From: Trichosphaerium sp. ATCC 40318
Lineage: Eukaryota; Discosea; Flabellinia; Trichosidae
Direction: 5' to 3'
Length of the DNA stretch: 64,000 nucleotides
NCBI GenBank assembly: GCA_038496445.1
Contig: JALMLS010000064.1
Span: forward strand, 682,001 to 746,000
Shown piece by piece: positions 32,575 to 43,077 of this stretch. Numbering within the stretch: position 1 is the stretch's first letter; each line of letters opens with the position of its first letter. A program made the position numbers and the translations under genes. Under the pieces are notes generated by a model, which was given only the letters and a program-made list of their open reading frames with translations, was not told the origin of the DNA and did no database searches.

Positions 32575-34282
32575 ATGGAACCTGTTGTAAACAACTTTTT
32601 CAGTATCTTACGAAGTGCGAAATGCATATCTCTTTATATTCTTGCACATGACCAAAACGGGTTTCCTATTCGATTTACTAAAAAGCTGACGAAAGTCAAG
32701 TCAAGACAGTTATCTTTGACCAATACCAACAAACCAAATGATAAACTCACGACAATGTTTCTACGTCGTAGTCTAATAACAAGGTACAGTAACACGTACA
32801 ACACAAAGGCTGTTGCACGTGCGCAAACAGCCTTAAAACAAAGGAGTTTTCGGATAAGCACAGTACTCAAAATGGACCAAAACTACGGGAGCTTCTCCGT
32901 CAGACAGCTTAAAAACTTGCTAGTATCACGCGGTGTTGATTTTCGCGATTGTGTTGAGAAAGGTGCAGTCATAATTACCGTTGTGATTACCATTGCGCTC
33001 GCTGTACTTCTTACCTCATTCCCAGCTGACTTAGTTAAACGCGCTGAGGAAACTAAAGATTTGGATGCTGGTACGCTTTACACGTATAGAATAAACGTAT
33101 TCTAAGCGAATTAGGAACGTTTCCGCCTCGTACAACTACATCAACGGTTGCTGGGCTAAAATGCGCTGAAATTACTAATTGCGCTTCTCCTGATGTCATA
33201 GCTGTAGTTCTACACGGGTACGAGCTATTCTCAGTTAATCATAACCACTCAAGCTACAAACACATAAAAAACCCTTCTAATGCGTTTAGATTTGGCGCCA
33301 ACAAGGAAGATTTAGCAAGCATAGGTACAAATCAATAAGTATTTTCAACCGGTACTAATGTCTCAAAAGGAAAACAAATACTGTCTCAGAGCTACTTCAA
33401 AACAAAGGTAAACCTCCATCATCAGTTATCCAACGTCACGTGACACAAAACTAAAATTTAAAACAACAGAGCTTGATGGTCTTTCCAGATGCTCCAATGG
33501 ATATGGGTAGCGGTAGCAGAGCGTGGTGGCATATTGGTAATACTACACAACTTCGTCTTTTTGTGTTATTTACTTTTTTTTTTGTTGTGCAGATATTCCT
33601 GCCATTTTTATGAAAATCATGCAAGGTCAGACCGAAGAGATGTTTGCTGAGATCCCAGAAGGTGCTCCACAAGCAAGTAAACAAGTTACTACATTGATAA
33701 AAGACTTGTGTAAACGTACAGGACTACCATTGAGCAAGTAAGACTTTTTCTTGTTATGCTTCAAGAATGGTTTTCATTAATAGATTTTTTTTTTAAAGGG
33801 TTGTTTTGGCAGGATTTTCCCAAGGTGCTATGCTAAGGTATGACTTTGCTTCATTTTTCTTTGGTTAACAGACAATTAGTACCGATGTTTCCCTACGTTT
33901 AGATGAGAATCTTGGCGGAGTATGCCTATTTTCAGGAATGCGTATGTCACCTCTTTTTTTTTTTTGAAAAGAAATCTACCTTCAATATTTTTTATCTAAA
34001 TTGTCGTGATCACCACTTTGCATTGCTTACTTTTGTTCTCCAGCTATTTGCAAGAATGAATGGAAAGACCTTGTTGGCAAACATAAAGACCTACGTGTTC
34101 TTCAAACACATGGTTCTGCCGATCCTGTCTTACCTTTTGAATTTGGTAAGAACCTTCAAGAATTACTCCAAAATGGCGGTATTTCTTCTCATGAGTTTGT
34201 AAAATTTGATGGACCTCATACAATTCCACAAGAAGGTGTTGCAAAGTTCCAACAAATGGTAAAGAATGTTGCATCAGAGTAA
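32575..34282 (+). CDS. acyl-protein thioesterase / carboxylesterase with N-terminal MANF-type SAP domain
   Basis: The start is uncertain among ATGs at 32575, 32755 and 32872; the second begins MFLRRSLITRYSNTYNTKAV, presequence-like. Then SFSVRQLKNLLVSRGVDFRD followed by CVEKADLVKRAEET matches the SAP-like fold of the MANF/ARMET C-terminal domain, common also as an N-terminal module. The hydrolase follows: SPDVIAVVLHGFGANKEDLA, VFPDAPMDMGSGSRAWWHID, nucleophile elbow VVLAGFSQGAML, Asp in LQTHGSADPVLPF and His in FDGPHTIPQE. The Ser-Asp-His triad of the phospholipase/carboxylesterase family is complete. About nine short introns are needed, several with GTAC donors, and frame is kept in all that I checked. 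Role by family: removal of acyl chains from S-acylated proteins or lysolipids. End at TAA 34280-34282. Confidence 0.85.
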
Positions 34283-34396
34283 CTTGTACCTCAAGTAAAA
34301 AAGAACTTGAGAAAATACTGCGCAGATTTTCTTTGAGCTGTTACATTGTAAATTTTTCAAAAGTTTTCTTTTGTAGCACGTGACACTTGCTAACGC

Positions 34397-35968
34397 TTAA
34401 CATGCTGAGGGTACGATTATTTTGATAAACAGTTGGCACATGTGCTCATACTGTGGTTTATTTATTTGATACAGGTGGTTCATAGTTCCCTTAAGTCGAA
34501 AAAGTCCACAGAAGATGCTGCGCTGATTTGCTTTTCAAAAGTTAAGAAAATAGTTGATTGATGATTTTGACGTACTTGTGCCAATTTTGGAGTCCATGAG
34601 CTTTTCAAGAACTTCTCCATAGCGTCATCAGAGAAAATACTAATAGTAGTTTGACTATGTATTACGAATACTGGATAATGCAAACGCTCGCTCGAGTCAT
34701 TGATCTATAATAGAACTTAATTTGTGAAAAAAAGAAAAAAGTTCTTACCCATTCAAGCAACCATAGAGGCTCCTCGTCATCAGCGTTTATGAATATAACC
34801 GGAGCAAGAATATTGCTTGTGGAAATCTATAGAGTGTTAGAATATCATAATACAAGATAAAAACACATACAAACTCAAGCTCATCGTTGTTATTTACTTG
34901 AATATGTTGCTAACAATAGACTTAGTATTTTGATCACAAAAAGTATGTGTTTGTACCGATCCTAGACGCTTTGCAATTGTTTCTGATAGTTTACGTGTTC
35001 TTTTAATTCCCTTTGAATTCCTTGCGGTAAATAATAGAACACGTTGTTTCTCCAAAGGACCTGAAAGATTCAAATTAATAAAAACCATCTCTTTTGAAAA
35101 ACCGCAAAGGGGTATGTTTTGTGTTTGGGTACCTGTCAATGCTTCTATTACGTCTGCTATCTTATCGTAACCAACTATAGGAGGCAATAATATCTCCAAA
35201 TCGTCCCTCATTTCAGTTTTGTTCATGTTATGTTCTGTGTATTGGTTGGATTCTCTTGGCGCTGTAGTCATTGCAGATACCATTACAAGAATAGCTAGTA
35301 GACCACATACTCGAAATCTGTATTTGTGATGAGCGCTAATAACACTACAACGCAGATTCTTTATCGTGAAATAGCTGGTTACTCTTTCTTTTGCCTCCTA
35401 ATCACACGTTACTAACTTCTGGTTTTCTTCATCAACTACGCTTACCTCTGATTCTTTCTTGAGTTTTGGTGCAAATTGCTTATCAGGCTGAGTGTCTGCT
35501 TTAGCGGCGGGAGCAGCGGCGGGAGCAGCGGCAAGTGTAACGTCAGGTTGGGTAATGGATGTAGCAGCGGGTTGAGCGATGGTTTCACCGGCGGGTGGAG
35601 CGGTGGGTTGACGCTAAAACAGATTTAGAACAAAGAATGTTGTTAAAGATGATTGATTTTTTTTCTTGTTAGATTGATTGTAAAAGCGTACTGATAGAAC
35701 TTTTGATAACTCTCTGAGCACTCTCTTTCGTTTACCAATAGACAATCCAAGTGTTTTAAGATCGTCATTTGATAGATCCTGGAGTGTAACACCATCAACA
35801 TCTTCGACTGAGAAGATATACGCTTCATCTTCAGTAAGCTTGCATTTATCCATTAACCAGCCTAGAACATCAGCGTGTGACCATTCTTCAACGCTAAGCT
35901 ATGGGGGGAATACCTGTGAGTAACTTATTGTTTATATTTTAGCGTACAGTGAGATATGCTGCTGACAT
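34397..35968 (-). CDS. SAM-domain single-pass membrane protein, copy A
   Basis: The N-terminal exon MSAAYLT (ATG at 35968) splices through a GTACGC intron to a SAM domain (LSVEEWSHADVLGWLMDKCK, then VDGVTLQDLSNDDLKTLGL and GKRKRVLREL). A Pro/Ala-rich linker follows (TAPPAGETIAQPAATS; AAAPAAAPAAKAD), then one hydrophobic segment (FRVCGLLAILVMVSAMTTA). The C-terminal region has YDKIADVIEALTGTGPLEKQ, RVLLFTARNSKGIKRTRKLS, ILAPVIFINADDEEPLWLLE and RLHYPVFVIHSQTTISIF. It looks like an alternating alpha/beta fold but I do not recognise it. SAM domains drive oligomerisation or binding to other SAM proteins. A close paralogue (copy B) lies 0.7 kb upstream with the same exon structure. The layout SAM, membrane span, alpha/beta domain is faintly like torsin activators, but this is speculation. 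End at 34397. Confidence 0.75.
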
Positions 35969-36652
35969 CGTTGCAAATTTGAGTTTTGATTTTTTTCGCT
36001 TAGCATTTTCAATCAAAAAATAGTCACTTTTAGTCATCAAACTTTATTTTCAATGAATATGAAGTTTCGTTTAGTTATTGGTTTTCTAGTTTTTAATATG
36101 GTTTTCGACTCTTCAGTAATCTATGAAGTACATACACTTGCGCTATCTCATTGATGATTTGCTTTTCGGACGCTGTGAATATACTATCCACAGCAAATAA
36201 GTCATAAACTTCTGTTGCTTTTCTTTAACTTTTTACGGCCTCAATTTCCACTCTTGAGTAGCTTCCATTTTTCCTTTTGGTGGTCGTAAAAAATGTACGA
36301 ACTTTGTTGTTGATTCAAGCAGTCCATTGTGGCTGTCACAGGCCTTGTTGAGAGCGATAGTTTAATAAAGACTGTATTACAAGAGGCAAAGTTACATTAT
36401 GTCAAAGTTACTTCGTTGGCTTGAAAAGAAACGTTTGAATTGCACCTCCCATTTGTAATATATGGCCCCCCTTGTCCAATATAGAGTGTGTATACGTTTT
36501 GTAGCCTAGTGATTTACACTCCACGATGATTTGTTTACGAACATAGTAACACAAAAAAAAAGAACCCTCGCACATAATACTCACTAGCGCTTAATATGCT
36601 CAGGGTACAAGTACGATAAAATAGTTGGCACATGTGTTATACAATGGTTTAT
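35969..36652. other. spacer between tandem SAM paralogues
   Basis: About 680 bp without a supported frame. It contains the promoter of copy A and the 3' region of copy B. Parts of the AT-rich sequence near 35970-36060 resemble the stretch upstream of copy B (38057-38130), so the duplication unit includes some 5' flank. Confidence 0.45.
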
Positions 36653-38056
36653 TTAATTTAATACAGGGTTGTTCATAGTGGCCTTAAGTTGAACTAGTCT
36701 AAAGAAACAGCAGCGCCAATATGCTGTTGAAAAAAGTTAAGAAAATGTTTACATGATTGATTTTGACGTACTTGTGTCAATTTTGGAGTCCATGAGCTTT
36801 TCAGAAACTCCTCTATATCATCGTCATAATAGAAAAGACCTTGATTAGTCTGACGATGTATTACGAATACTGGATAATACAAACGCTCCCTCGAGTCATT
36901 GATCTACAGAACTTAATTTGTGAAAAAAAAGAAAAAAGTTCTTACCCATTCAAGCAACCATAGAGGCTCCTCGTCATTGGCGTTTATGAGTATAACTGGC
37001 ATAGTAATAAACTTCCTGGATATCTGTAGATCGTTAGATTACGAACATATACAAATCACTTACAAAATAAAGCTCATCGCTGCTACCAACTTGAACAATT
37101 TGCTAAAAATAGAATAAGTACTTTGATCACAAAAAGGACTATGTGCTTGTACCGAACTTAGATGCATTGCAATTGTTTCTGATAGTTTACGTATTTGTTT
37201 ATTTCCTTGTACACTTGTTGAAGTAAACAATAGAACACGTTGTTTCTCCAAAGGACCTGAAAGATTCAATAAAAACAGCAAAGGAAAAAAATGTTGGGTA
37301 TGTTTCGTGTTTGGGTACCTGTCAATGCTTCTATTACATCTGCTATCTTATCGTAACCAACCATAGGAGGCAATAATGTCTTCATATCTTCCCTCATTTC
37401 AGTTTTGTTCATGCTACTCAGTGTGTATTCTGCGCCAGATTTTCTTCTTATTGATAGAGCTGTTGCCAATATACAAGCAGCCAGAAAAATACAAACTGGT
37501 TGAAAGCGTCTGTAAACGTCATGTGTACAAAATTTCTTTCTCATTTTGTTTAGTCTTTGAGCCATTGTTTTTGCGTCCTAAAGCATCGCGTTAATAACGA
37601 AGGTTTTCTTCCCGAACTACGCTTACCTCTGGTTTTAGCTCGTATCTAGGTATATATTGTACATGTGCATCTGTTGGAGCGGTGGGTGGACGCTAAAACA
37701 GATTTAGAACAAAGAACGTTGTAAAAGATGATTGGTTTTTTTTTCCTTTTTTGAATATAATTGATTGTGCAAAAGCGTACTGATAGAACTTTTGATAACT
37801 CTCTGAGCACTCTCTTTCGTTTACCAATAGACAATCCAAGTGTTTTAAGATCGTCATTTGATAGGTCCTGGAGTGTAACACCATCAACATCTTCAACTAC
37901 GAAAATTGACGCTTCGGCTTCAGTAAGCTTGCATTTATCCATTAACCAGCGTAGAACATCGGCATATGTCCATGTATCAACGTTACGCTATGGGAGAATA
38001 ACTATGAGTAACTTGTTGTGTATATTTTAGCATACAGTAAGATATGCTGCTGACAT
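36653..38056 (-). CDS. SAM-domain single-pass membrane protein, copy B
   Basis: Paralogue of the gene at 34397-35968 with the same exon order. ATG at 38056 (MSAAYLT), a GTATGC intron, SAM domain (RNVDTWTYADVLRWLMDKCK, VDGVTLQDLSNDDLKTLGL identical to copy A), a much shorter linker (RPPTAPTDAHVQYIPRYELK), membrane segment (FQPVCIFLAACILATALSI) and the same unknown C-terminal region (YDKIADVIEALTGT, KQRVLLFTSTSVQGNKQIRK). The Ala/Pro tract of copy A is absent. The end is ambiguous: the acceptor giving ATMNNPVLN parallels copy A and stops at 36653-36655, while an earlier acceptor would stop slightly sooner. High nucleotide identity, introns included, indicates recent tandem duplication. Function unknown beyond SAM-mediated assembly. 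Confidence 0.72.
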
Positions 38057-38792
38057 CGTTGCAAATTTTAGTTTTGATTTTTTTTCGCTTAGCATTTTCT
38101 GTCGAAAAGTCAATTTTAGTATGCAGATTGAATTCGATTTGAATCAATCTTCTTTTCATCTACGGTTTTCAAGAGTTGAACGAGCGGTTGAGTAACCCAG
38201 CAATTATACCTTCGCAAATAACATCAATCAAATTCTAACGAATTAACTGAACTGTAAAGCGGAGAATGAAAAGAAAAAATCAATCAGTTTTTACAATTTC
38301 GCTCAAAATTCGATGGTCTACTTTGTGAATCCTCAGCGCTACTTTGTAAACTAAAAAAAACATAAAACACTTACGAATCGATACAAAAAGCCTTTCCGAA
38401 AGACACAACCAAAGGAATCCGGAATCAAGAGCTTCTTTTCTACAAAAAGAAAGTAACATGAAACGTGAAACGTGAAACGTGATACGTGATACGCGAAAAA
38501 GCATGAAAACCGTTATCCTGTTCCCAGTATCCAACAACAAGCACAACACTTCATGAGGTATGTAAATTAAACAACAAGCTACTATTTTACAGTACTGACA
38601 CCCTGTCCTTGGAAATACATCTTCTACGTGGCCCAATACGAGTGACGCTCATGTTGAACGTATGACTCCGTGCGTAGTATGCGCAGCGGCTTGAACCGAA
38701 AGCACTATCAGCTAACCAAAACAAATCACCCGTTGTTTAGCTTGCTTCGTTTGATCTAAAGGAGATTTTCTTTATTTACACCTCGAGCTCTT
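38057..38792. other. intergenic region, about 735 bp
   Basis: Contains a tandem heptamer (listed separately) and a minus-strand frame at 38280-38636 whose composition does not look like a real protein. No gene is supported. Confidence 0.4.
38456..38497 (+). repeat. tandem heptamer repeat, about six units
   Basis: Units read ACATGAA, ACGTGAA, ACGTGAA, ACGTGAT, ACGTGAT, ACGCGAA. A short imperfect microsatellite in a non-coding region. Confidence 0.85.
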
Positions 38793-39296
38793 TTATGAAC
38801 TTTGGTCGGTTAAGATTCTTGTATTGTGTGCGTTTTTGTTTGTTGGCCGGAGCGGAACACCGTGATCATCAAAATACTGACGCAACCAAAATACTGAAAT
38901 TCTTTTGAATTACTAAAGTTAAGGTTCTTGCTTTTTTGTTTGCTCGGAGCGGATAGCCTTCTCGCTCGTCTACAAAAAGTTATTGGTTTGAAATGAGAAT
39001 TTCTTTACGCACCTTTTAGGTGTTGGTCCTGCGCCTGCCCTTTTATTACCCTTTGTTGGAGCGGATAGCCTTCTCGCTCGTCTACAAAAAAGTGTTTGTT
39101 TCGAATGAGATTTGGGTTTCTTAGGCACGTGTGTTAATTATCTTTGTGTATACACGCTGGCTCTTTTGTGAGCGCTCGCTATGGTGGCCACAGCTATTTC
39201 TTTTTCGTTTTTTGTGAACCAGATTTTGTTTTCTTTACACGCCTTCATGGCATTTTTTCGGGTTTCTCTGTTGGGTGTTAGCCGCTTGTTGTTCAT
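38793..39296 (-). CDS. small basic protein assembled from duplicated short exons
   Basis: Inferred from reading frame and splice sites only. Exon 1 starts MNNKRLTPNRETRKNAMKAC. After a 40-odd-nt intron comes CGHHSERSQKSQ, and then three short exons with related starts: HEREGYPLQQRVIKGQAQDQ, DEREGYPLRANKKARTLTL and YFDDHGVPLRPTNKNAHNTR. The first two of these begin with an identical 33-bp block that includes the splice acceptor (39058-39090 and 38946-38978). All introns keep one common frame, but an alternative frame (RARRLSAP..) is also open through the first two. Basic, no membrane segment, no recognised domain. Exon duplication with its acceptor is the striking point. Confidence 0.45.
38946..39090 (-). 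repeat. 33-bp perfect direct repeat containing a splice acceptor and exon start
   Basis: Copies at 38946-38978 and 39058-39090 are identical over 33 bp (TTTTTGTAG followed by the exon start on the minus strand). A more degenerate third relative lies near 38849-38870. Confidence 0.85.
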
Positions 39297-39639
39297 ACAA
39301 AGGGCCTGAGAACATTAATAACTGTCAAGCAAAAAACAGACACTAGTACATAATGACTTAAGACAAAGACATCTACTGGACGCTAAGCTAGAGCTGCCAG
39401 TGGTAAAAGTATTTCACACCAACCCAACATAACTAAAAATGGCTACTAACATTCATACTGATCATATTGATGCAGCTACATACGCAGCAAACATGAGCCT
39501 CACATAAGCTACATACTTTGCACAGACTTGCTTAATACACTTTCTTCCATCATAATAAGACCAAAAACATTTACGTAACAGAATAAAACTGTGAGATTGA
39601 TTTTTTTTACATTTCCGGATTCCATTTTGAATAATTATT
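39297..39639. other. intergenic spacer
   Basis: About 340 bp between the small exon-duplication gene and the PINX1 3' end (both minus strand). Nothing beyond AT-rich sequence is recognised. Confidence 0.4.
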
Positions 39640-40855
39640 TTATTCAGTTGATTTACTTATTTTACGCTTTTTCCGTGAAGAAGTTGTTTTATCCTTTTTA
39701 TCTTTAAGTTTTCGTTTTTTAGATTTTTTATCTTTTTTATCTTTTTTATCCTTCTTATCCTTCTTGTCCTTTCTTGAAGACTTTCTACGTTTCTTCTTAC
39801 CAACTGAAACTTCTGTAACAACAGTCTCTTCTACACCTGTAGTATCAACTTTTTCTTCATCACCACTCGCCTCATCATTAAAAAAAGTATGTGTATCAGT
39901 GTTTTTATACTTTGTTTTATCTTCACGATAACCTGCATAATCGTCACTGTAGTTATTATAACCAACTCTATTTCTCTCCGCTTGTGCTTTCCTGTACGCC
40001 TCTACAATCATACAAGTCAGAAAAATACAAATTAAGAACCAACAAGTCACGTGAAGGCACAAAAAAAAAGAAACTTTTTTTAGTTTCTCGACTTCAAAAA
40101 AGCACGTGTTTACAAAAAATTGACGTACTCATTTTTTCTTTAAAGTATGTCTTCATATCTACTTTACTAATATACACTGATGCTTCAATTGCACACTCTG
40201 GCTTTTTCTTTTTTGGTTCTTCGATAGGAAACCCAAAAATACCTGTTAAATCGTCTCTAGAATAATTGGCAACTGTTTTACATTCCAATACTTTAGATTG
40301 ACGGAAATGAAGACAAGATTTGTTCTTTTCTAGATCTTTGACTTCTGGTTGTGCTACTTTACTACCTTTCGACGCGTTTATACGCTTTGAAAGGTTTGCA
40401 AAGCTTGAAAGGACATTATTGTGTTCTTTGCTTATTTCAACCCACACATCTGACATAACATCGACACCGATACCTGTACGATCGTTATTAAACAGTCTAT
40501 GAGAAGTTGGGAAAAAAATGTAACGCTAGCGGAAAAGACGTGTAAATGATGTAGAAATATTTCTAAGGCGTATTGTAGCGTTTTAAAGTATTTTAAAAAT
40601 TGTTTTACCTAGATTGTCATGTTTTCTTCTATGACGCAAGGGATCGGTCCTCCCGTTCTCATTTTTACCCAAACCGCTACCATCTTTCCATCCCATGCTT
40701 TCCAGCATCTGGTAACTCCAACGATCCGTATCTTCTCTCCAAGCCTAGCATTGTAAATTGCGGGCATATTGTAGTAATAGTACATTGTTGTTGATGTCTA
40801 CATTCTTTTTAGCTCGTATTTTAAGTTCTTCATGTCGCGCTGAGCCTGAACGCAT
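39640..40855 (-). CDS. PINX1: PINX1-like G-patch protein
   Basis: The first exon (ATG at 40855, MRSGSARHEELKIRAKKN) splices to AWREDTDRWSYQMLESMGWK and DGSGLGKNENGRTDPLRHRR, the N-terminal G-patch of PINX1/Gno1 including the AW start motif. Further on come GIGVDVMSDVWVEISKEHNN, the region after the G-patch in PINX1, and LHFRQSKVLECKTVANYSRD, then DLTGIFG, which corresponds to the conserved DL..IFG segment. The C-terminal exon is acidic and then extremely lysine-rich (KDKKDKKDKKDKKDKKSKK), ending at 39640. PINX1 works in nucleolar rRNA and snoRNA maturation with the DEAH helicase Prp43 and, in some species, in telomerase control. The frame is maintained through three introns, one with a GTACGT donor. 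Confidence 0.88.
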
Positions 40856-40964
40856 TGTTTACAGTGCTATTTATCGTAACAAGTAATTTGGGTACAAACA
40901 ACAGAAAATTCGAGAAACCTATGGAAATTCGACAGAAAATCAAAATTGTGTCAGAACGTCAACA

Positions 40965-41761
40965 ATGAACAGATTTCTACTTTTTCTTGTTGCCACATTA
41001 GCAATACAATGCTTTGCGATAAAATTGGGTGATTTAGCTACATCAATAACTCTTGATTCGGACTTTACATCTAAAGTACGCGTTGAGACAGCCAATAACT
41101 CGTACAACGTACGTCACGCGGTTTTCAGTATAAAACGAATTTAACGCTAAAACAACAACAAGGGAGTATGGTACATGGATAATACGCATCAAAGCCAGGT
41201 AGTACTACTGAATATACCTTACAGCCAACAATAAATGCTAAAATCCGTTAGTTATTGGTTATAACAGGCGGAGAAGCGACTTTAAGAGTAAAGGTGACTA
41301 TTCCAACTACATGTCAAAAGAATATCCGTTAACGTTTTCACAAAAGGATACTGAATGGACTTTCGATCCTACAGCAAAAACATGTACCAAAACTGGATCC
41401 CTTCCATCATTAGAGCCTTATGCAAGTCTTGATGTAAACTCGTACAATCTCACGCATTTAATAGTTCGGTTGGGTACCAATGGCCACAGAAACAACGCGA
41501 TGCGCATTCGGAGAAGGTGACTTCTTTGTATTGAACGCGAACAGTGTCAATAAGACTCTGTGTGCTGAAAAACCAAACAATTCGCTATTGTGGCAACCTT
41601 TGAATCTTGTTATCGCTGATGCAACGTGTTCGTACTCCTTTTTTATTTGCATGGCAAGGCTAACAAGTATACTAGCGACGGAGACAGTTATTTTCTTCTC
41701 ATACGAACGCGGAAGCCCTGGATCTGGAAATTTCACTATTCCTGCATTTTGTGAGCAATAA
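40965..41761 (+). CDS. predicted secreted protein, unknown
   Basis: ATG at 40965 begins a clear signal peptide (MNRFLLFLVATLAIQCFA) followed by IKLGDLATSITLDSDFTSK. Two introns follow, the first with a GTACGC donor at about 41076. The next pieces are GVWYMDNTHQSQ, DFKSKGDYSNYMSKEYPLTF and TAKTCTKTGSLPSLEPYASL, and after a short join at about 41470 the last exon contains DFFVLNANSVNKTLCAEKPN and ERGSPGSGNFTIPAFCEQ, ending at TAA 41759-41761. It has several cysteines and an N-glycosylation-like NLT and NFT, as expected for an extracellular beta-rich protein. I do not recognise the family. The last exon join is approximate. Confidence 0.6.
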
Positions 41762-41933
41762 AAACTGACATTGCACAATGACATTTGACAGACTTTGCTT
41801 TAACAGTGTTGTTTTGGCGTGAACACTTCATTGTAATTGCTTTGAGTAGCGAACGACAAGTTTCTTTTTTTTGAAATACCGCGACCAGTTTTGCAGTCCA
41901 GCAATTGTATCAAGTTCCGTTGACGTATTAACA

Positions 41934-42580
41934 ATGTCGAGGCGTCTATCGTTTACTGGGTGCGTATATTGTCGCGGTTTGAATTTGTAATTAAATTATG
42001 CTAACGTGCGCATAGTATGGTTAAAAAGTATAATTCTCCAGCAATGGCCAAGGATATGGAGAAGCTCTTTGAAAAGAAAGAATCAATTCAAGGCGAGCTA
42101 ATTCGCCTCGAATGTCAAATTTACAACCTCGAAACGCGCTACCTTGAAGGTACACTCTAAATTATCACTGTATTTGCGTTTATTAAATTATTGTAAGATA
42201 CTTCGGAAGTTGGCAACCTAGTAAAGGGCTGGGGTGACTTTTTAACTACCAGACCACCTAAATCCAAAAACAAAAAGGCAGAAGTCCCAGAGGAAGATAG
42301 AATTTTTTCTCGCAGTTCATCAACTTACGAAAAGGTGCGCTTTAGTAATACTTTATCATATAAACGCGAATGTGCGTTTAAAGCAAATTGCAATCAAAAT
42401 TATCCGTTACACCTTGTTTTTGTTAACAGTCTGTTTAGAGCGTAAAAGTAAAGCGCAGAAGAAGCTCAACAAACGTTACAACACCTACAAGAGGTAAGAG
42501 TGTTTTTGAAACATGCCAACTAGGGAAAAAACTAATTCTCTTTCCTAGAGCGTCAAAACAAGAAAAAAAGAACCAGATAG
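41934..42580 (+). CDS. MEAF6: MEAF6/Eaf6-like subunit of histone acetyltransferase complexes
   Basis: Short first exon MSRRLSFTG, then MVKKYNSPAMAKDMEKLFEK, a coiled coil ELIRLECQIYNLETRYLE, and after an intron DTSEVGNLVKGWGDFLTTRP, DRIFSRSSSTYEK. The run YLEDT..GN(I/L)(I/V)KGW is the hallmark of Eaf6/MEAF6, a small scaffold protein in NuA3, NuA4 and MOZ/HBO1 complexes. The coiled coil pairs with ING and BRPF/EPL partners. Two 3' acceptors are possible: one gives a stop at 42436-42438, the other adds a basic tail (SVKVKRRRSSTN; ERQNKKKRTR) ending at 42578-42580. I prefer the longer form, because its two joins both keep frame. The protein is about 150 residues, the usual size. Confidence 0.87.
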
Positions 42581-43077
42581 CTTTACTGTAGGCGTATTTC
42601 GTGCATCCGCATGCTAAACAACATCAAAAACAGCAGTACGCCTGACCAATGTACATTTTTTCTGTAAATAATTTCAAACCAAAAAAAAAAAAAGAACGCA
42701 AAGTTGCGCTCTACGACGATGTTTGTTGTCGCTTTATATTTCTATACACCTATACTTTCCAATCCAGTGTATACCGTTAGTTGGAAACCAAAGAAAGAAG
42801 AAAAAAAAAAACCTCGGAGCATCCACTTGCGCGTCACTTTGTCTTTTTTTTTGGTATGTAGTTGAGTGACGTCAGTTTTTCTTCGGGTTTTGGGTTGGTA
42901 AAAGGTTTGATATTTAGCGGATTATTTGTTCGCAAGAGGCCGTTGTGCACGCTTTACAACTCTTGAAATAATTCCACAGACAGCGGTTTATCATTACCTA
43001 GCGGCTGTTGCTTTGTTTGAACGCTTATTCAGGGTATACAATACAACGTAAAATAAGGGTACCAAGGCTTTAACACC
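42581..43077. other. intergenic spacer, probable promoter of the kinase gene
   Basis: About 500 bp with A-runs near 42681 and 42806 and T-runs near 42845. No frame is supported. Confidence 0.45.

Noticed and set aside
38456-38497. CRISPR-like short repeat
   Set aside because: Units are 7 bp, directly adjacent, with no spacers; it is a microsatellite.
38280-38636. 118-codon minus-strand frame
   Set aside because: It runs through the heptamer repeat, has no domain-like composition, and no flanking splice support.
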